Of a stretch of 14,957 nt of DNA, positions 1 to 5,942 are shown piece after piece. Positions within the stretch are counted from its first letter, which is position 1. Every line of letters starts with the position of its first letter. Source of the stretch: Pelobacter sp. UBA6812 (GTDB lineage Bacteria > Desulfobacterota > Desulfuromonadia > Desulfuromonadales > Syntrophotaleaceae); NCBI GenBank assembly GCA_002452265.1, contig DKEW01000047.1:1-14957 (forward strand). The letters are read 5' to 3'. The translations under genes were made by a program, and so were the position numbers. Under the pieces are notes generated by a model. That model ran no database searches. It saw nothing but the letters and a program-made list of their open reading frames with translations, and was not told the origin of the DNA.

Positions 1-946
1 TGCGGCCGCCGTCGGAGACGCCGCTGGCCGATTCAAGAAAGGCGGTGGTGGTACTGGTGCCGAGCAGTGCCCCGCCAACCGTGGCGAGGGCGTCGGCGGT
101 GAGCATGCGCGGCAGTCCGGGGATTTTGCCATCCTCTTTAACCATGCCTGCTTCCTGGCACACCGCCAGCAAGGTGCCGAGACTGTCGAACAGATCCATG
201 AACATGAAGGTGAAAATGGCTGCCCAGAAAGACAGGTTCAGGGCGCCGAGGATGTCGAGCTTGAAGGCGATGGGAGCCGGGGAAGGCGGTAAGGATACCA
301 AGGCTTGCGGCAGTTTTGTTTCGCCGCTGATGATGGCCAGTAGCGTCACGGCGAGAATGGAAAATAGCAGGGCGCCGCGCACCTTGCGGATCTCCAGCAG
401 GATGGCGAGCAGCAGGCCGATGAGGCCGAGCAACACAGGGCGGGTGATGGGGCCCAGGCCGACCAGGGTGGCGGGGTTGTCGATGATCAGGCCGAGGTTT
501 TGCAGGCCGATAAAGGCGATGAACAGACCGATGCCGACGGCAGTGGCCTTTTGTAAGGATTCGGGGATGGCTTTCAGTACGCGTTCGCGGAATCCTAGCC
601 AGGTCAGCAACAGGAAGAAGAGTCCGGACAGAAATACGATGCCGAGGGCGGTCTGCCAGGGCAGGTTCTGGTTGATGACTAATGTGTAGGTAAAAAACGC
701 GTTGAGTCCCATTCCCGGTGCCAGCATGATCGGGACATTGGCCCACAGGGCCATGAGCAGGGTGGCCAGGCCTGCCACCAGGCAGGTAACGGTGGTCAGG
801 GCTCCTTTGTCCATGCCGGTTGCGGCCAGCATGTCGGGGTGAACGAAGATGATGTAGGCTGCTGCCAGAAAGGTGGTGATCCCGGCAATGATTTCATTGC
901 GCAGGCAGGTGCCATGTTCTTTGAGGTGGAAAAACCGTTCCAGCAT
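1..946 (-). CDS. NCS2/AzgA-family purine permease, C-terminus off the window edge
   Basis: This is an inner-membrane transporter that by family takes up adenine, guanine and/or hypoxanthine by proton symport. About 315 codons read open from the ATG at 946-944 to the window edge. The family landmarks appear in order: an N-terminal NEIIAGITTFLAAAYIIFV segment, then PIMLAPGMGLNAFFTY (the AzgA-type helix 3 motif), several long hydrophobic helices, MDLFDSLGTL, and finally GTSTTTAFLESASGVSDGG. The family is usually about 430-450 residues, so roughly the last quarter is missing. The start is supported by AAGGAG six bases upstream, but that site lies inside a long inverted repeat (953-1010), so translation may be controlled. 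The cupin gene ends 106 bp upstream on the same strand and probably shares its transcript. The family call is secure, but the exact purine specificity cannot be told from sequence. Confidence 0.9.
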   Translation of the reverse strand, partial: MLERFFHLKEHGTCLRNEIIAGITTFLAAAYIIFVHPDMLAATGMDKGALTTVTCLVAGLATLLMALWANVPIMLAPGMGLNAFFTYTLVINQNLPWQTALGIVFLSGLFFLLLTWLGFRERVLKAIPESLQKATAVGIGLFIAFIGLQNLGLIIDNPATLVGLGPITRPVLLGLIGLLLAILLEIRKVRGALLFSILAVTLLAIISGETKLPQALVSLPPSPAPIAFKLDILGALNLSFWAAIFTFMFMDLFDSLGTLLAVCQEAGMVKEDGKIPGLPRMLTADALATVGGALLGTSTTTAFLESASGVSDGGR

Positions 947-952
947 GAGGGG

Positions 953-1010
953 CTCCTTGAGGAATGTTTAATATTTATAGCGAATGTTTTTTATCACATT
1001 CCCCAAGGAG
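953..1010 (-). promoter_or_regulatory. 15-bp stem hairpin sequestering the permease ribosome binding site
   Basis: The arms are 996-1010 and 953-967. Read on the minus-strand RNA they are CUCCUUGGGGAAUGU and ACAUUCCUCAAGGAG, giving 14 Watson-Crick pairs and one G-U pair around an A/U-rich 28-nt loop. The 3' arm contains the whole AAGGAG Shine-Dalgarno of the permease, whose ATG begins six bases after the stem. No U-run follows, so it is not a terminator. The loop holds another ACAUUC (987-982) that could pair with the GAAUGU part of the 5' arm and so compete with the full stem. It does not match the purine riboswitch core. A DNA operator reading is also possible because the element is an inverted repeat. 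Confidence 0.6.
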
Positions 1011-1052
1011 GTTGCACTCAGTTTGTGTTTGCCAAGATGCTCCGAGTCCGTT

Positions 1053-1409
1053 TTATTGTGCCGGGCTTTGCGGACGGAACATGGTTAACAGCATTTTCAT
1101 GTCGGTGGCGGCCCGTACTGCATGGGGGACATCGGCCGGCATGACGACCAGACTGCCAGCCGTGGCGATTACGGTTTGGCTGCCGATAGTGATTTCGGCT
1201 TGGCCCGCCAGGACCTGAACAAAAGCATCGAAGGGGGCGCTGTGTTCGGACAGGGCCTGCTCGGCGGCAAAGGCGAAAAGGGTCAGGGTGCCGACCGGAG
1301 TCTGGGTCAGTGTGCGGCTGACAATGGCCCCTGGTTGGACGATAACAAGTTCAGCCATGGGATGAGCGATAGCGGGAGTCAAAGTGCCACTGGCGGGATG
1401 TTTTTCCAT
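1053..1409 (-). CDS. small single-domain cupin protein
   Basis: The product is 118 residues, the size of a single cupin barrel with no other domain. The two cupin motifs can be seen: an EHSAPFDAFVQVLAGQAEI segment (near residues 55-73, first motif, with a His and Glu where metal ligands commonly lie) and a second motif around MPADVPHAV. Proteins of this type are often annotated only as cupin domain-containing, and the substrate is unknown. The start is backed by AGGAG seven bases upstream of the ATG. A sigma-70-like promoter lies about 60-90 bases further upstream. The purine permease gene follows 106 bp downstream on the same strand, so a shared role in uptake or use of a purine-like compound is possible but only inferred. 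Confidence 0.85.
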   Translation of the reverse strand: MEKHPASGTLTPAIAHPMAELVIVQPGAIVSRTLTQTPVGTLTLFAFAAEQALSEHSAPFDAFVQVLAGQAEITIGSQTVIATAGSLVVMPADVPHAVRAATDMKMLLTMFRPQSPAQ

Positions 1410-1469
1410 GTTTAATCTCCTGTATGATGAGGTGAAGAATAGCTTGGTTTAAGTCGATTCTTGCATAGG

Positions 1470-1499
1470 ATATAAATGTGGAGCCTTGATGCCAGTCAA
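1470..1499 (-). promoter_or_regulatory. sigma-70-like promoter for the cupin (and probably permease) gene
   Basis: On the minus strand TTGACT (1499-1494) is followed after 17-18 bases by TTTATA/TTATAT (1476-1470), a good match to the -35 and -10 consensus. It lies between the cheW terminator and the cupin start. The -35 box overlaps an inverted repeat, CTTGA-N6-TCAAG (1485-1500), which could be an operator. Confidence 0.6.
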
Positions 1500-1513
1500 G
1501 TATAGATGATTTT

Positions 1514-1560
1514 ATAAGAAAAACGGGGTTCCTCTCTGGTGAGAAGAACCCCGCTTTTAT
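1514..1560 (-). terminator. intrinsic terminator downstream of cheW, possibly bidirectional
   Basis: Arms 1524-1531 and 1546-1553 (CGGGGTTC / GAACCCCG) pair over 8 bp and extend inward by four more pairs after one mismatch, around a TGGT loop. On the minus strand the stem is followed by UUUUUCUUAU, a proper terminator tail. On the plus strand the tail is CTTTTATTCTT, so it may work both ways. It separates cheW from the cupin-permease unit. Confidence 0.9.
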
Positions 1561-1620
1561 TCTTAAAAATGGGCTAAACAGTCGAATTTGCAGCCGGTTC
1601 ATGGATAATCCGACAGGCTC

Positions 1621-2094
1621 CTAGTCTTGCCTGGTCAGACGTTCAATATCCAGCAGGATTTTTACCGAGTCCTGCATTTTGCCGATGCCGCTGACGTAAC
1701 GCCCGGACTGTGAGTGGCTTGTGGCCGGTGGCGGCTCGACCTGGCTTTCATTGATGTCTGCCACTTCGTTGACATGATCGACCACCAGTCCCATGGCGGA
1801 CCCGTCGATATCCACCACCACAATGCAAGTTCTTTCGTCATAGTCACGCGCCGGCAACCCGAAGCGGGCGCGCACATCCATGACCGGGATGACTTTGCCG
1901 CGCAGATTGATGACGCCTTTGATAAATGTTGGCAGGTTGGGTACTTTGGTGATTTTTTGAATGCCGATAATTTCAATGACGTACCTGATCTCGATGCCGT
2001 AGTCTTCCTCGGCCAGAGAAAAGGTGAGAAATTTGTCTTTTAATGTGTCTTCGTTCTGGGTGCCAAAACCGGCTTCGTCGAGGAGTTGGGCCAT
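1621..2094 (-). CDS. cheW: CheW-like chemotaxis coupling protein
   Basis: CheW proteins are cytoplasmic adaptors that link chemoreceptors to the CheA histidine kinase. The product is 157 residues, the usual size, and is one CheW domain from about residue 20 to the end: KFLTFSLAEEDYGIEI, the VPNLPTFIKGVINLRGKVIPVMDV core that is diagnostic of the family, MGLVVDHVNEV, and YVSGIGKMQDSVKILLDIERL at the C-terminus. The start is supported by GGAGG seven bases upstream. No other chemotaxis gene is visible nearby, so it is either a lone cheW or part of a set scattered in the genome. It is followed by a strong terminator. The 5' side has a roughly 115-nt leader with several possible hairpins. Confidence 0.92.
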   Translation of the reverse strand: MAQLLDEAGFGTQNEDTLKDKFLTFSLAEEDYGIEIRYVIEIIGIQKITKVPNLPTFIKGVINLRGKVIPVMDVRARFGLPARDYDERTCIVVVDIDGSAMGLVVDHVNEVADINESQVEPPPATSHSQSGRYVSGIGKMQDSVKILLDIERLTRQD

Positions 2095-2215
2095 TGAATA
2101 ACCTCCGTTTCGGACTGAATTGCAGACCGAGGCGTTAGGTGCTTGCTCACTGCCTCAGGCTAATACCCTGGCTAAGCAACCTTGGTTTAAGTGATCATTG
2201 ATACATTACGCCTGC

Positions 2216-2244
2216 TAATTATTATTTTCGGTGCGATTTGTCAA
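2216..2244 (-). promoter_or_regulatory. possible cheW promoter
   Basis: On the minus strand a perfect TTGACA (2244-2239) is followed 17 bases later by TAATTA, a poor -10 in an A/T-rich tract. If used, it gives a leader of about 115 nt before cheW. The -35 box is good and the -10 box weak, so confidence is modest. Confidence 0.35.
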
Positions 2245-2288
2245 GTTTTACCTTGGATCGGAACCCTTTAGGAGGAACACAGGCTAGC

Positions 2289-2335
2289 TCATTCAACGGG
2301 TGAATGATGATGAACCGATCGGTATAAACAATTGT
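2289..2335. repeat. cluster of three short palindromes
   Basis: Three perfect inverted repeats follow each other: TCATTCA-ACGGG-TGAATGA (2289-2307), ACCGATCGGT (2314-2323) and ACAATTGT (2328-2335), the last followed within two bases by eight T. They lie just upstream of the -35 box of the tRNA promoter and on the far side of the possible cheW promoter, a fitting place for regulator binding. No known operator was recognised. Confidence 0.5.
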
Positions 2336-2357
2336 GTTTTTTTTGTAAGCTTTATGC

Positions 2358-2387
2358 TTGACAAGGTTGAAGCCTTTGGTTTATATA
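2358..2387 (+). promoter_or_regulatory. sigma-70 promoter for the tRNA gene (and perhaps tilS)
   Basis: A perfect TTGACA -35 (2358-2363) is followed 17-18 bases later by TTATAT/TATATA (2381-2387). Transcription would begin near 2394, about 40 bases before the mature tRNA, and the leader would be removed by RNase P. Confidence 0.8.
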
Positions 2388-2432
2388 AGAGCCCACTTGA
2401 GGGGGGAACCCCTTGGGGTGCCGTGAAAACAA

Positions 2433-2509
2433 GGCGGTGTAGCTCAGTTGGTTAGAGCATGCGGCTCATATCCGCAGTGTCCGGAGTTCGAATCTCTGCA
2501 CCGCCACCA
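2433..2509 (+). tRNA. tRNA with CAU anticodon, most likely elongator tRNA-Met
   Basis: A complete 77-nt cloverleaf folds: acceptor GGCGGTG/CACCGCC, D stem GCTC/GAGC, anticodon stem TGCGG/CCGCA with loop CTCATAT (anticodon CAT at 2467-2469), T stem CGGAG/CTCTG with one G-U pair and TTCGAAT loop, discriminator A and an encoded CCA. CAU can be initiator Met, elongator Met or the Ile2 tRNA that TilS modifies. The G1-C72 pair and lack of the initiator GGG/CCC anticodon stem exclude the initiator. G4-C69 and G5-C68 differ from the C4-G69 and C5-G68 pairs known for E. coli tRNA-Ile2, and U38 differs from the usual CUCAUAA loop, so elongator Met is favoured. It sits directly upstream of tilS. Confidence 0.92.
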
Positions 2510-2516
2510 TCATAGA

Positions 2517-2552
2517 AGACCCTCCTGGATATCAGCGAGGGTCTTTTTTTTT
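2517..2552 (+). terminator. intrinsic terminator after the tRNA, in front of tilS
   Basis: AGACCCTC (2517-2524) pairs with GAGGGTCT (2537-2544), extended by CTG/CAG, and a run of nine T follows (2544-2552). It ends 29 bases before the tilS ATG, and no promoter is seen in that gap, so tilS may depend on readthrough. Confidence 0.93.
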
Positions 2553-2581
2553 GCTTGAGCTGCCGGAGGTCTTGAAGATCA

Positions 2582-3958
2582 ATGCAGGCTCTATTTAATC
2601 GTATCCTTGTCAAGCGAACCCGGGTTGAACCGGGTGATCGGATCCTGGTGGCGCTGTCGGGTGGCGCGGACTCGGTCGTACTGCTCCATCTGTTGCTACA
2701 GGCCGCCGAGGCGCTGAAGATTGAGGTGCGTGCGGCGCATCTTGACCATGGTATGCGAGCGGAAAGTGACGAAGACGTCCTTTTTGTCCAGGATTTTTGT
2801 CTCCAGCACAAGGTGCCTCTGACTGTCGGTCATCGGGATATTCCGGCGTTGGCCTTGGCCCGCAAACAGGGGCTGGAAGAGGCTGCCCGGGATGAGCGTC
2901 GGGCCTTTCTGCAGGAGACAGCCCGTCAGCTTGGCTGTCATCTCATTGCCCTGGGGCACCACCGCGATGATCAGGCCGAAACTTTTTTGCATCGTTTGTT
3001 GCGTGGCAGCGGTGTGTCCGGTCTTGCCGGTATGCGGTTACGCTCGGATCCTTTCATCCGGCCGCTGTTGTCGTTTTCCCGAACGCAAATTCTTCACTAT
3101 CTGGCCGAACATAGGCTTCCCCATGTTGAAGACCTGAGCAACGCCGACACATCCTTTACCCGCAATCGCCTGCGGCACGATTTGCTGCCTCATTTGCGCG
3201 AGTTCAACCCCCGTATCGATGAACATCTGGCACGTCTCAGTCAGCGGATCGCCCTTGAAGAAGAATTCTGGGATGTTCAGGTTGCCATGAACCTGAGTTC
3301 CATCTGCGAGGAACATGGCGACGGATTATGGCTGTCTCTGGAGGGGTTGCAGCTGTTGCATCCAGCTCTTCGGGCACGCGTGTTACGCGGCGCCCTGGAG
3401 CGGTTGCGCGGTGATCTGCGTGGCATCGGGGCGCAACATCTGGGAGATATCGAAGACCTTTTAAGCAGCCCGCGGCCCGAGGCCGAATTGCATCTGCCGA
3501 GAGCCTGGGTGGCGCGTCGATATCAGAAGCTATGGCTGCGTTCGCAAGCGCCGCCCATCGTCGGGGGCTTTGCTGTTGCGGTGCCTGGCCCGGGGGTGTA
3601 CGATCTGCCGGGCGGTGGTCAGCTGCTGGTATCTCTGGAAAAGGGGTGCGCGGGGGAGGATGCCTGGCGCGTGGAATTCGATGCCGCTTCGGTGGCATTC
3701 CCCTTATTGGTGCGATCCTTTGTGCCGGGTGACAGGTTTTTTCCAAGTGGCGCACCGGGGCGCCGAAAACTCAAGGATTTTTTTATCGATATCAAGCTGG
3801 GACGGGAATTGCGTCGATCCTTGCCTTTGGTGGTGGCCGATGAAATTCTGTGGCTTCCGGGGGTGCGTCGCTGTCACGGGCGCCGTCCGCAACAGGCTGG
3901 CGGCCAGGTGTTGAGACTGGCGGTTTCCGGCATGCAGCGGGGCAATCAAGGCTTGTGA
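2582..3958 (+). CDS. tilS: tRNA(Ile)-lysidine synthetase
   Basis: TilS uses ATP and lysine to convert C34 of the CAU-anticodon tRNA-Ile2 to lysidine, so that it reads AUA as isoleucine and is no longer taken as methionine. The 458-residue product has the N-type ATP pyrophosphatase P-loop SGGADS at residues 26-31, the AAHLDHGMR and ALGHHRDDQAETFLHRLLRGSGVSGLAGM segments, RPLL, and a C-terminal TilS domain around residues 380-445 (RFFPSGAPGRRKLKDFF ... LWLPGVR). Length is normal. GGAGG lies 12 bases before the ATG, which is rather far. The gene follows a CAU tRNA and its terminator, an apt pairing because the enzyme must separate tRNA-Ile2 from tRNA-Met. ftsH begins 97 bases downstream. Confidence 0.96.
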   Translation: MQALFNRILVKRTRVEPGDRILVALSGGADSVVLLHLLLQAAEALKIEVRAAHLDHGMRAESDEDVLFVQDFCLQHKVPLTVGHRDIPALALARKQGLEEAARDERRAFLQETARQLGCHLIALGHHRDDQAETFLHRLLRGSGVSGLAGMRLRSDPFIRPLLSFSRTQILHYLAEHRLPHVEDLSNADTSFTRNRLRHDLLPHLREFNPRIDEHLARLSQRIALEEEFWDVQVAMNLSSICEEHGDGLWLSLEGLQLLHPALRARVLRGALERLRGDLRGIGAQHLGDIEDLLSSPRPEAELHLPRAWVARRYQKLWLRSQAPPIVGGFAVAVPGPGVYDLPGGGQLLVSLEKGCAGEDAWRVEFDAASVAFPLLVRSFVPGDRFFPSGAPGRRKLKDFFIDIKLGRELRRSLPLVVADEILWLPGVRRCHGRRPQQAGGQVLRLAVSGMQRGNQGL

Positions 3959-3971
3959 ACCTAGAGGGATT

Positions 3972-4055
3972 ATGATAAATTTCGAAAACATTTCAGCGGT
4001 TTTGGCCTTGTTCTGGCAAGGCGGGGTCTCGGCCGCGCATAGTAAGGGGGAATAG
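3972..4055 (+). CDS. possible 27-residue leader ORF coupled to ftsH
   Basis: A short ORF with AGAGGG just upstream of its ATG (only three bases after the GGG, which is close) encodes 27 residues, with a hydrophobic stretch ISAVLALFW. Its TAG stop overlaps the ftsH GTG by one base (ATAGTGA), the typical arrangement for termination-reinitiation coupling. A hairpin GCCTTG/CAAGGC (4005-4010 with 4017-4022) lies inside it. No homology is recognised. It could be a coupling or leader peptide, or merely a chance ORF filling the tilS-ftsH gap. Confidence 0.35.
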   Translation: MINFENISAVLALFWQGGVSAAHSKGE

Positions 4056-5905
4056 TGAATCCGATCTACAAAAATCTGGCACTTTGGTTGGTTATCTTGT
4101 TGGTCATGCTGACGTTGTTTAATCTTATGACCAGCCATAAGGATGAGCCGAAAGCCATATCTTATACGGCCTTTCTGGATGCCGTGGATGAAGGATCCGT
4201 TCAGGAGGTTATGCTGGAAGGTCCTAATATCGAAGGCAAGGACCGGGACGGTACGGCTTTCAAAACCTTTGCACCCAACGACCCGAAGCTGGTTGAGACG
4301 CTGCGTGGCAAGGGTGTGACGATTCAGGCTAAACCCGAGGAAGACCGTAGTTTCTGGATGACTATGTTGTTTTATTGGGGGCCGATCATTCTCTTTGTCG
4401 GCGTTTGGATATTCTTTATCCGCCAGATGCAGTCGAGTGGCGGCAAAGCCATGAGTTTTGGCAAGAGTAAGGCAAGGCTGTTGTCCGAATCCGGCAATCA
4501 GGTGACTTTCAAAGATGTTGCCGGCATTGATGAAGCCAAGGATGAATTGCAGGAGATCGTCGCTTTTCTTAAAGATCCCAAAAAGTTTTCCCGCCTTGGC
4601 GGCCGCATACCCAAGGGTGTTTTGCTGATTGGACCTCCGGGTACGGGTAAAACGTTGCTCGGGCGCGCCATTGCCGGAGAGGCCGGAGTGCCGTTTTTTT
4701 CCATCTCCGGATCCGACTTTGTCGAGATGTTTGTCGGTGTCGGCGCCAGCCGGGTTCGCGATCTGTTTCTGCAAGGAAAGAAAAATGCACCCTGCATCAT
4801 CTTCATCGATGAAATAGATGCTGTCGGCCGTCATCGTGGTGCCGGCCTTGGGGGCGGACACGACGAGCGTGAACAGACTCTGAATCAATTGCTGGTGGAG
4901 ATGGACGGTTTCGAGTCCAATGAGGGTGTTATCCTTATCGCCGCCACCAACCGTCCCGATGTGCTTGACCCTGCACTGCTGCGGCCTGGCCGGTTCGACC
5001 GCCAGGTGGTGGTGCCGCGCCCGGACATTAAGGGCCGCGCCATGATTCTGGATGTGCACGCGCGCAAGGTGCCGCTCGGGGACGATGTGAAACTTGAAGT
5101 CGTGGCCAAGAGTACTCCCGGTTTTTCGGGTGCCGATCTTGCCAACCTGATTAACGAGGCGGCGTTGCTGGCCGCCCGCAGGAACAAAGATCAGGTCGAT
5201 ATGCAGGATCTGGAGGAGGCCAAAGACAAGGTTCTGATGGGGGCCGAACGGCGTTCACTGGTTATTACGGAGAAAGAAAAGCGGGTTACTGCGTATCACG
5301 AAGCGGGCCATGCAGTCGTGCCTTTGTTTTTACCCGAGGCTGATCCGGTGCACAAGGTGTCGATTATCCCCCGTGGGCGGGCTCTCGGCGTAACCATGTT
5401 TCTGCCTGAAGAAGAAAAGTACAACCAGTCCCGCAGCGGCCTGGAAACAGCTATCTGCGGTTTACTTGCCGGGCGTGTGGCGGAAGAGTTGATCTTTGGT
5501 GAAATTACCAGCGGTGCCAGCAACGACATTGAACGGGCCACCCATATCGCCCGTAAAATGGTATGCGAATGGGGCATGAGCGACAAGATCGGACCGTTGG
5601 CTTTTGGTGAAAAGGAAGCCGAGGTTTTCCTTGGTCGCGACCTGGGCCATGCTCGCAATTACAGCGAAACGACCGCCGTGGAAATCGATGCCGAGATCCG
5701 GCGTATTGTTCAAAAAAGCTATGAGCAGGCACGGCAGATCCTTGAATCGCATCGTGATGGGCTGGTGCGTGTCGCCGAAGCCCTGCTAGAGCTTGAAACG
5801 ATCGATGGGGAAGAGGTGCGTCGCATGATTATCGGTGACGTTGCGCAAGCTGCCGCTGCAGTTGATGCCCAAACTTCTGATGATCGCTCTACGATTGATG
5901 TCTGA
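4055..5905 (+). CDS. ftsH: ATP-dependent zinc metalloprotease FtsH
   Basis: FtsH is a hexameric AAA+ protease anchored in the inner membrane that degrades misfolded membrane proteins and regulatory proteins; LpxC and sigma-32 are the substrates known in E. coli. The 616-residue product has a first membrane helix at about residues 8-26, a periplasmic domain, a second helix near 103-122, Walker A GPPGTGKT at 193-200, Walker B IIFIDEID at 248-255, the second region of homology ATNRPDVLDPALLRPGRFDRQ-like block, and the zinc site HEAGH at 415-419 with a likely third ligand Asp491. All catalytic residues are present and length is normal. The start is GTG with AAGGGGG five bases upstream, overlapping a short leader ORF. 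folP follows after 37 bases. Confidence 0.98.
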   Translation: MNPIYKNLALWLVILLVMLTLFNLMTSHKDEPKAISYTAFLDAVDEGSVQEVMLEGPNIEGKDRDGTAFKTFAPNDPKLVETLRGKGVTIQAKPEEDRSFWMTMLFYWGPIILFVGVWIFFIRQMQSSGGKAMSFGKSKARLLSESGNQVTFKDVAGIDEAKDELQEIVAFLKDPKKFSRLGGRIPKGVLLIGPPGTGKTLLGRAIAGEAGVPFFSISGSDFVEMFVGVGASRVRDLFLQGKKNAPCIIFIDEIDAVGRHRGAGLGGGHDEREQTLNQLLVEMDGFESNEGVILIAATNRPDVLDPALLRPGRFDRQVVVPRPDIKGRAMILDVHARKVPLGDDVKLEVVAKSTPGFSGADLANLINEAALLAARRNKDQVDMQDLEEAKDKVLMGAERRSLVITEKEKRVTAYHEAGHAVVPLFLPEADPVHKVSIIPRGRALGVTMFLPEEEKYNQSRSGLETAICGLLAGRVAEELIFGEITSGASNDIERATHIARKMVCEWGMSDKIGPLAFGEKEAEVFLGRDLGHARNYSETTAVEIDAEIRRIVQKSYEQARQILESHRDGLVRVAEALLELETIDGEEVRRMIIGDVAQAAAAVDAQTSDDRSTIDV

Positions 5906-5942
5906 TGATCGGGCGACAAGAGATTTTCTCTAAGGCCTATTG

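Larger units (their letters stand above)
2095..2432. other. divergent intergenic region between cheW and the tRNA
   Basis: These 338 bases hold no convincing protein gene. The left half is the putative cheW leader; on the minus strand it can form short hairpins, including CAGG/CCTG, GAGGC/GCCTC and a UCCG-AAA-CGGA hairpin that overlaps the cheW ribosome binding site. A possible cheW promoter lies at 2216-2244. The middle holds three palindromes (2289-2335) and a run of eight T (2337-2344). The right end holds the tRNA promoter and a G/C-rich tRNA leader with GGGG and CCCC blocks (2401-2418). The motifs of c-di-GMP class I, TPP and cobalamin riboswitches were looked for by eye and not seen. 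Confidence 0.6.

Noticed and set aside
947..1052. Purine riboswitch before the purine permease
   Set aside because: The conserved three-way-junction core sequences and P2/P3 kissing loops are not present; only the long SD-sequestering stem is seen.
1351..1602. 83-codon minus-strand ORF over the cheW-cupin gap
   Set aside because: It runs across a strong terminator and the cupin promoter, has no ribosome binding site and no recognisable domain.
3704..5059. 451-codon open frame antisense to the end of tilS and start of ftsH
   Set aside because: It lies opposite two certain genes, its translation has low-complexity His/Gln/Arg-rich content and no recognisable domain, and such frames are common opposite GC-rich codon-biased genes.
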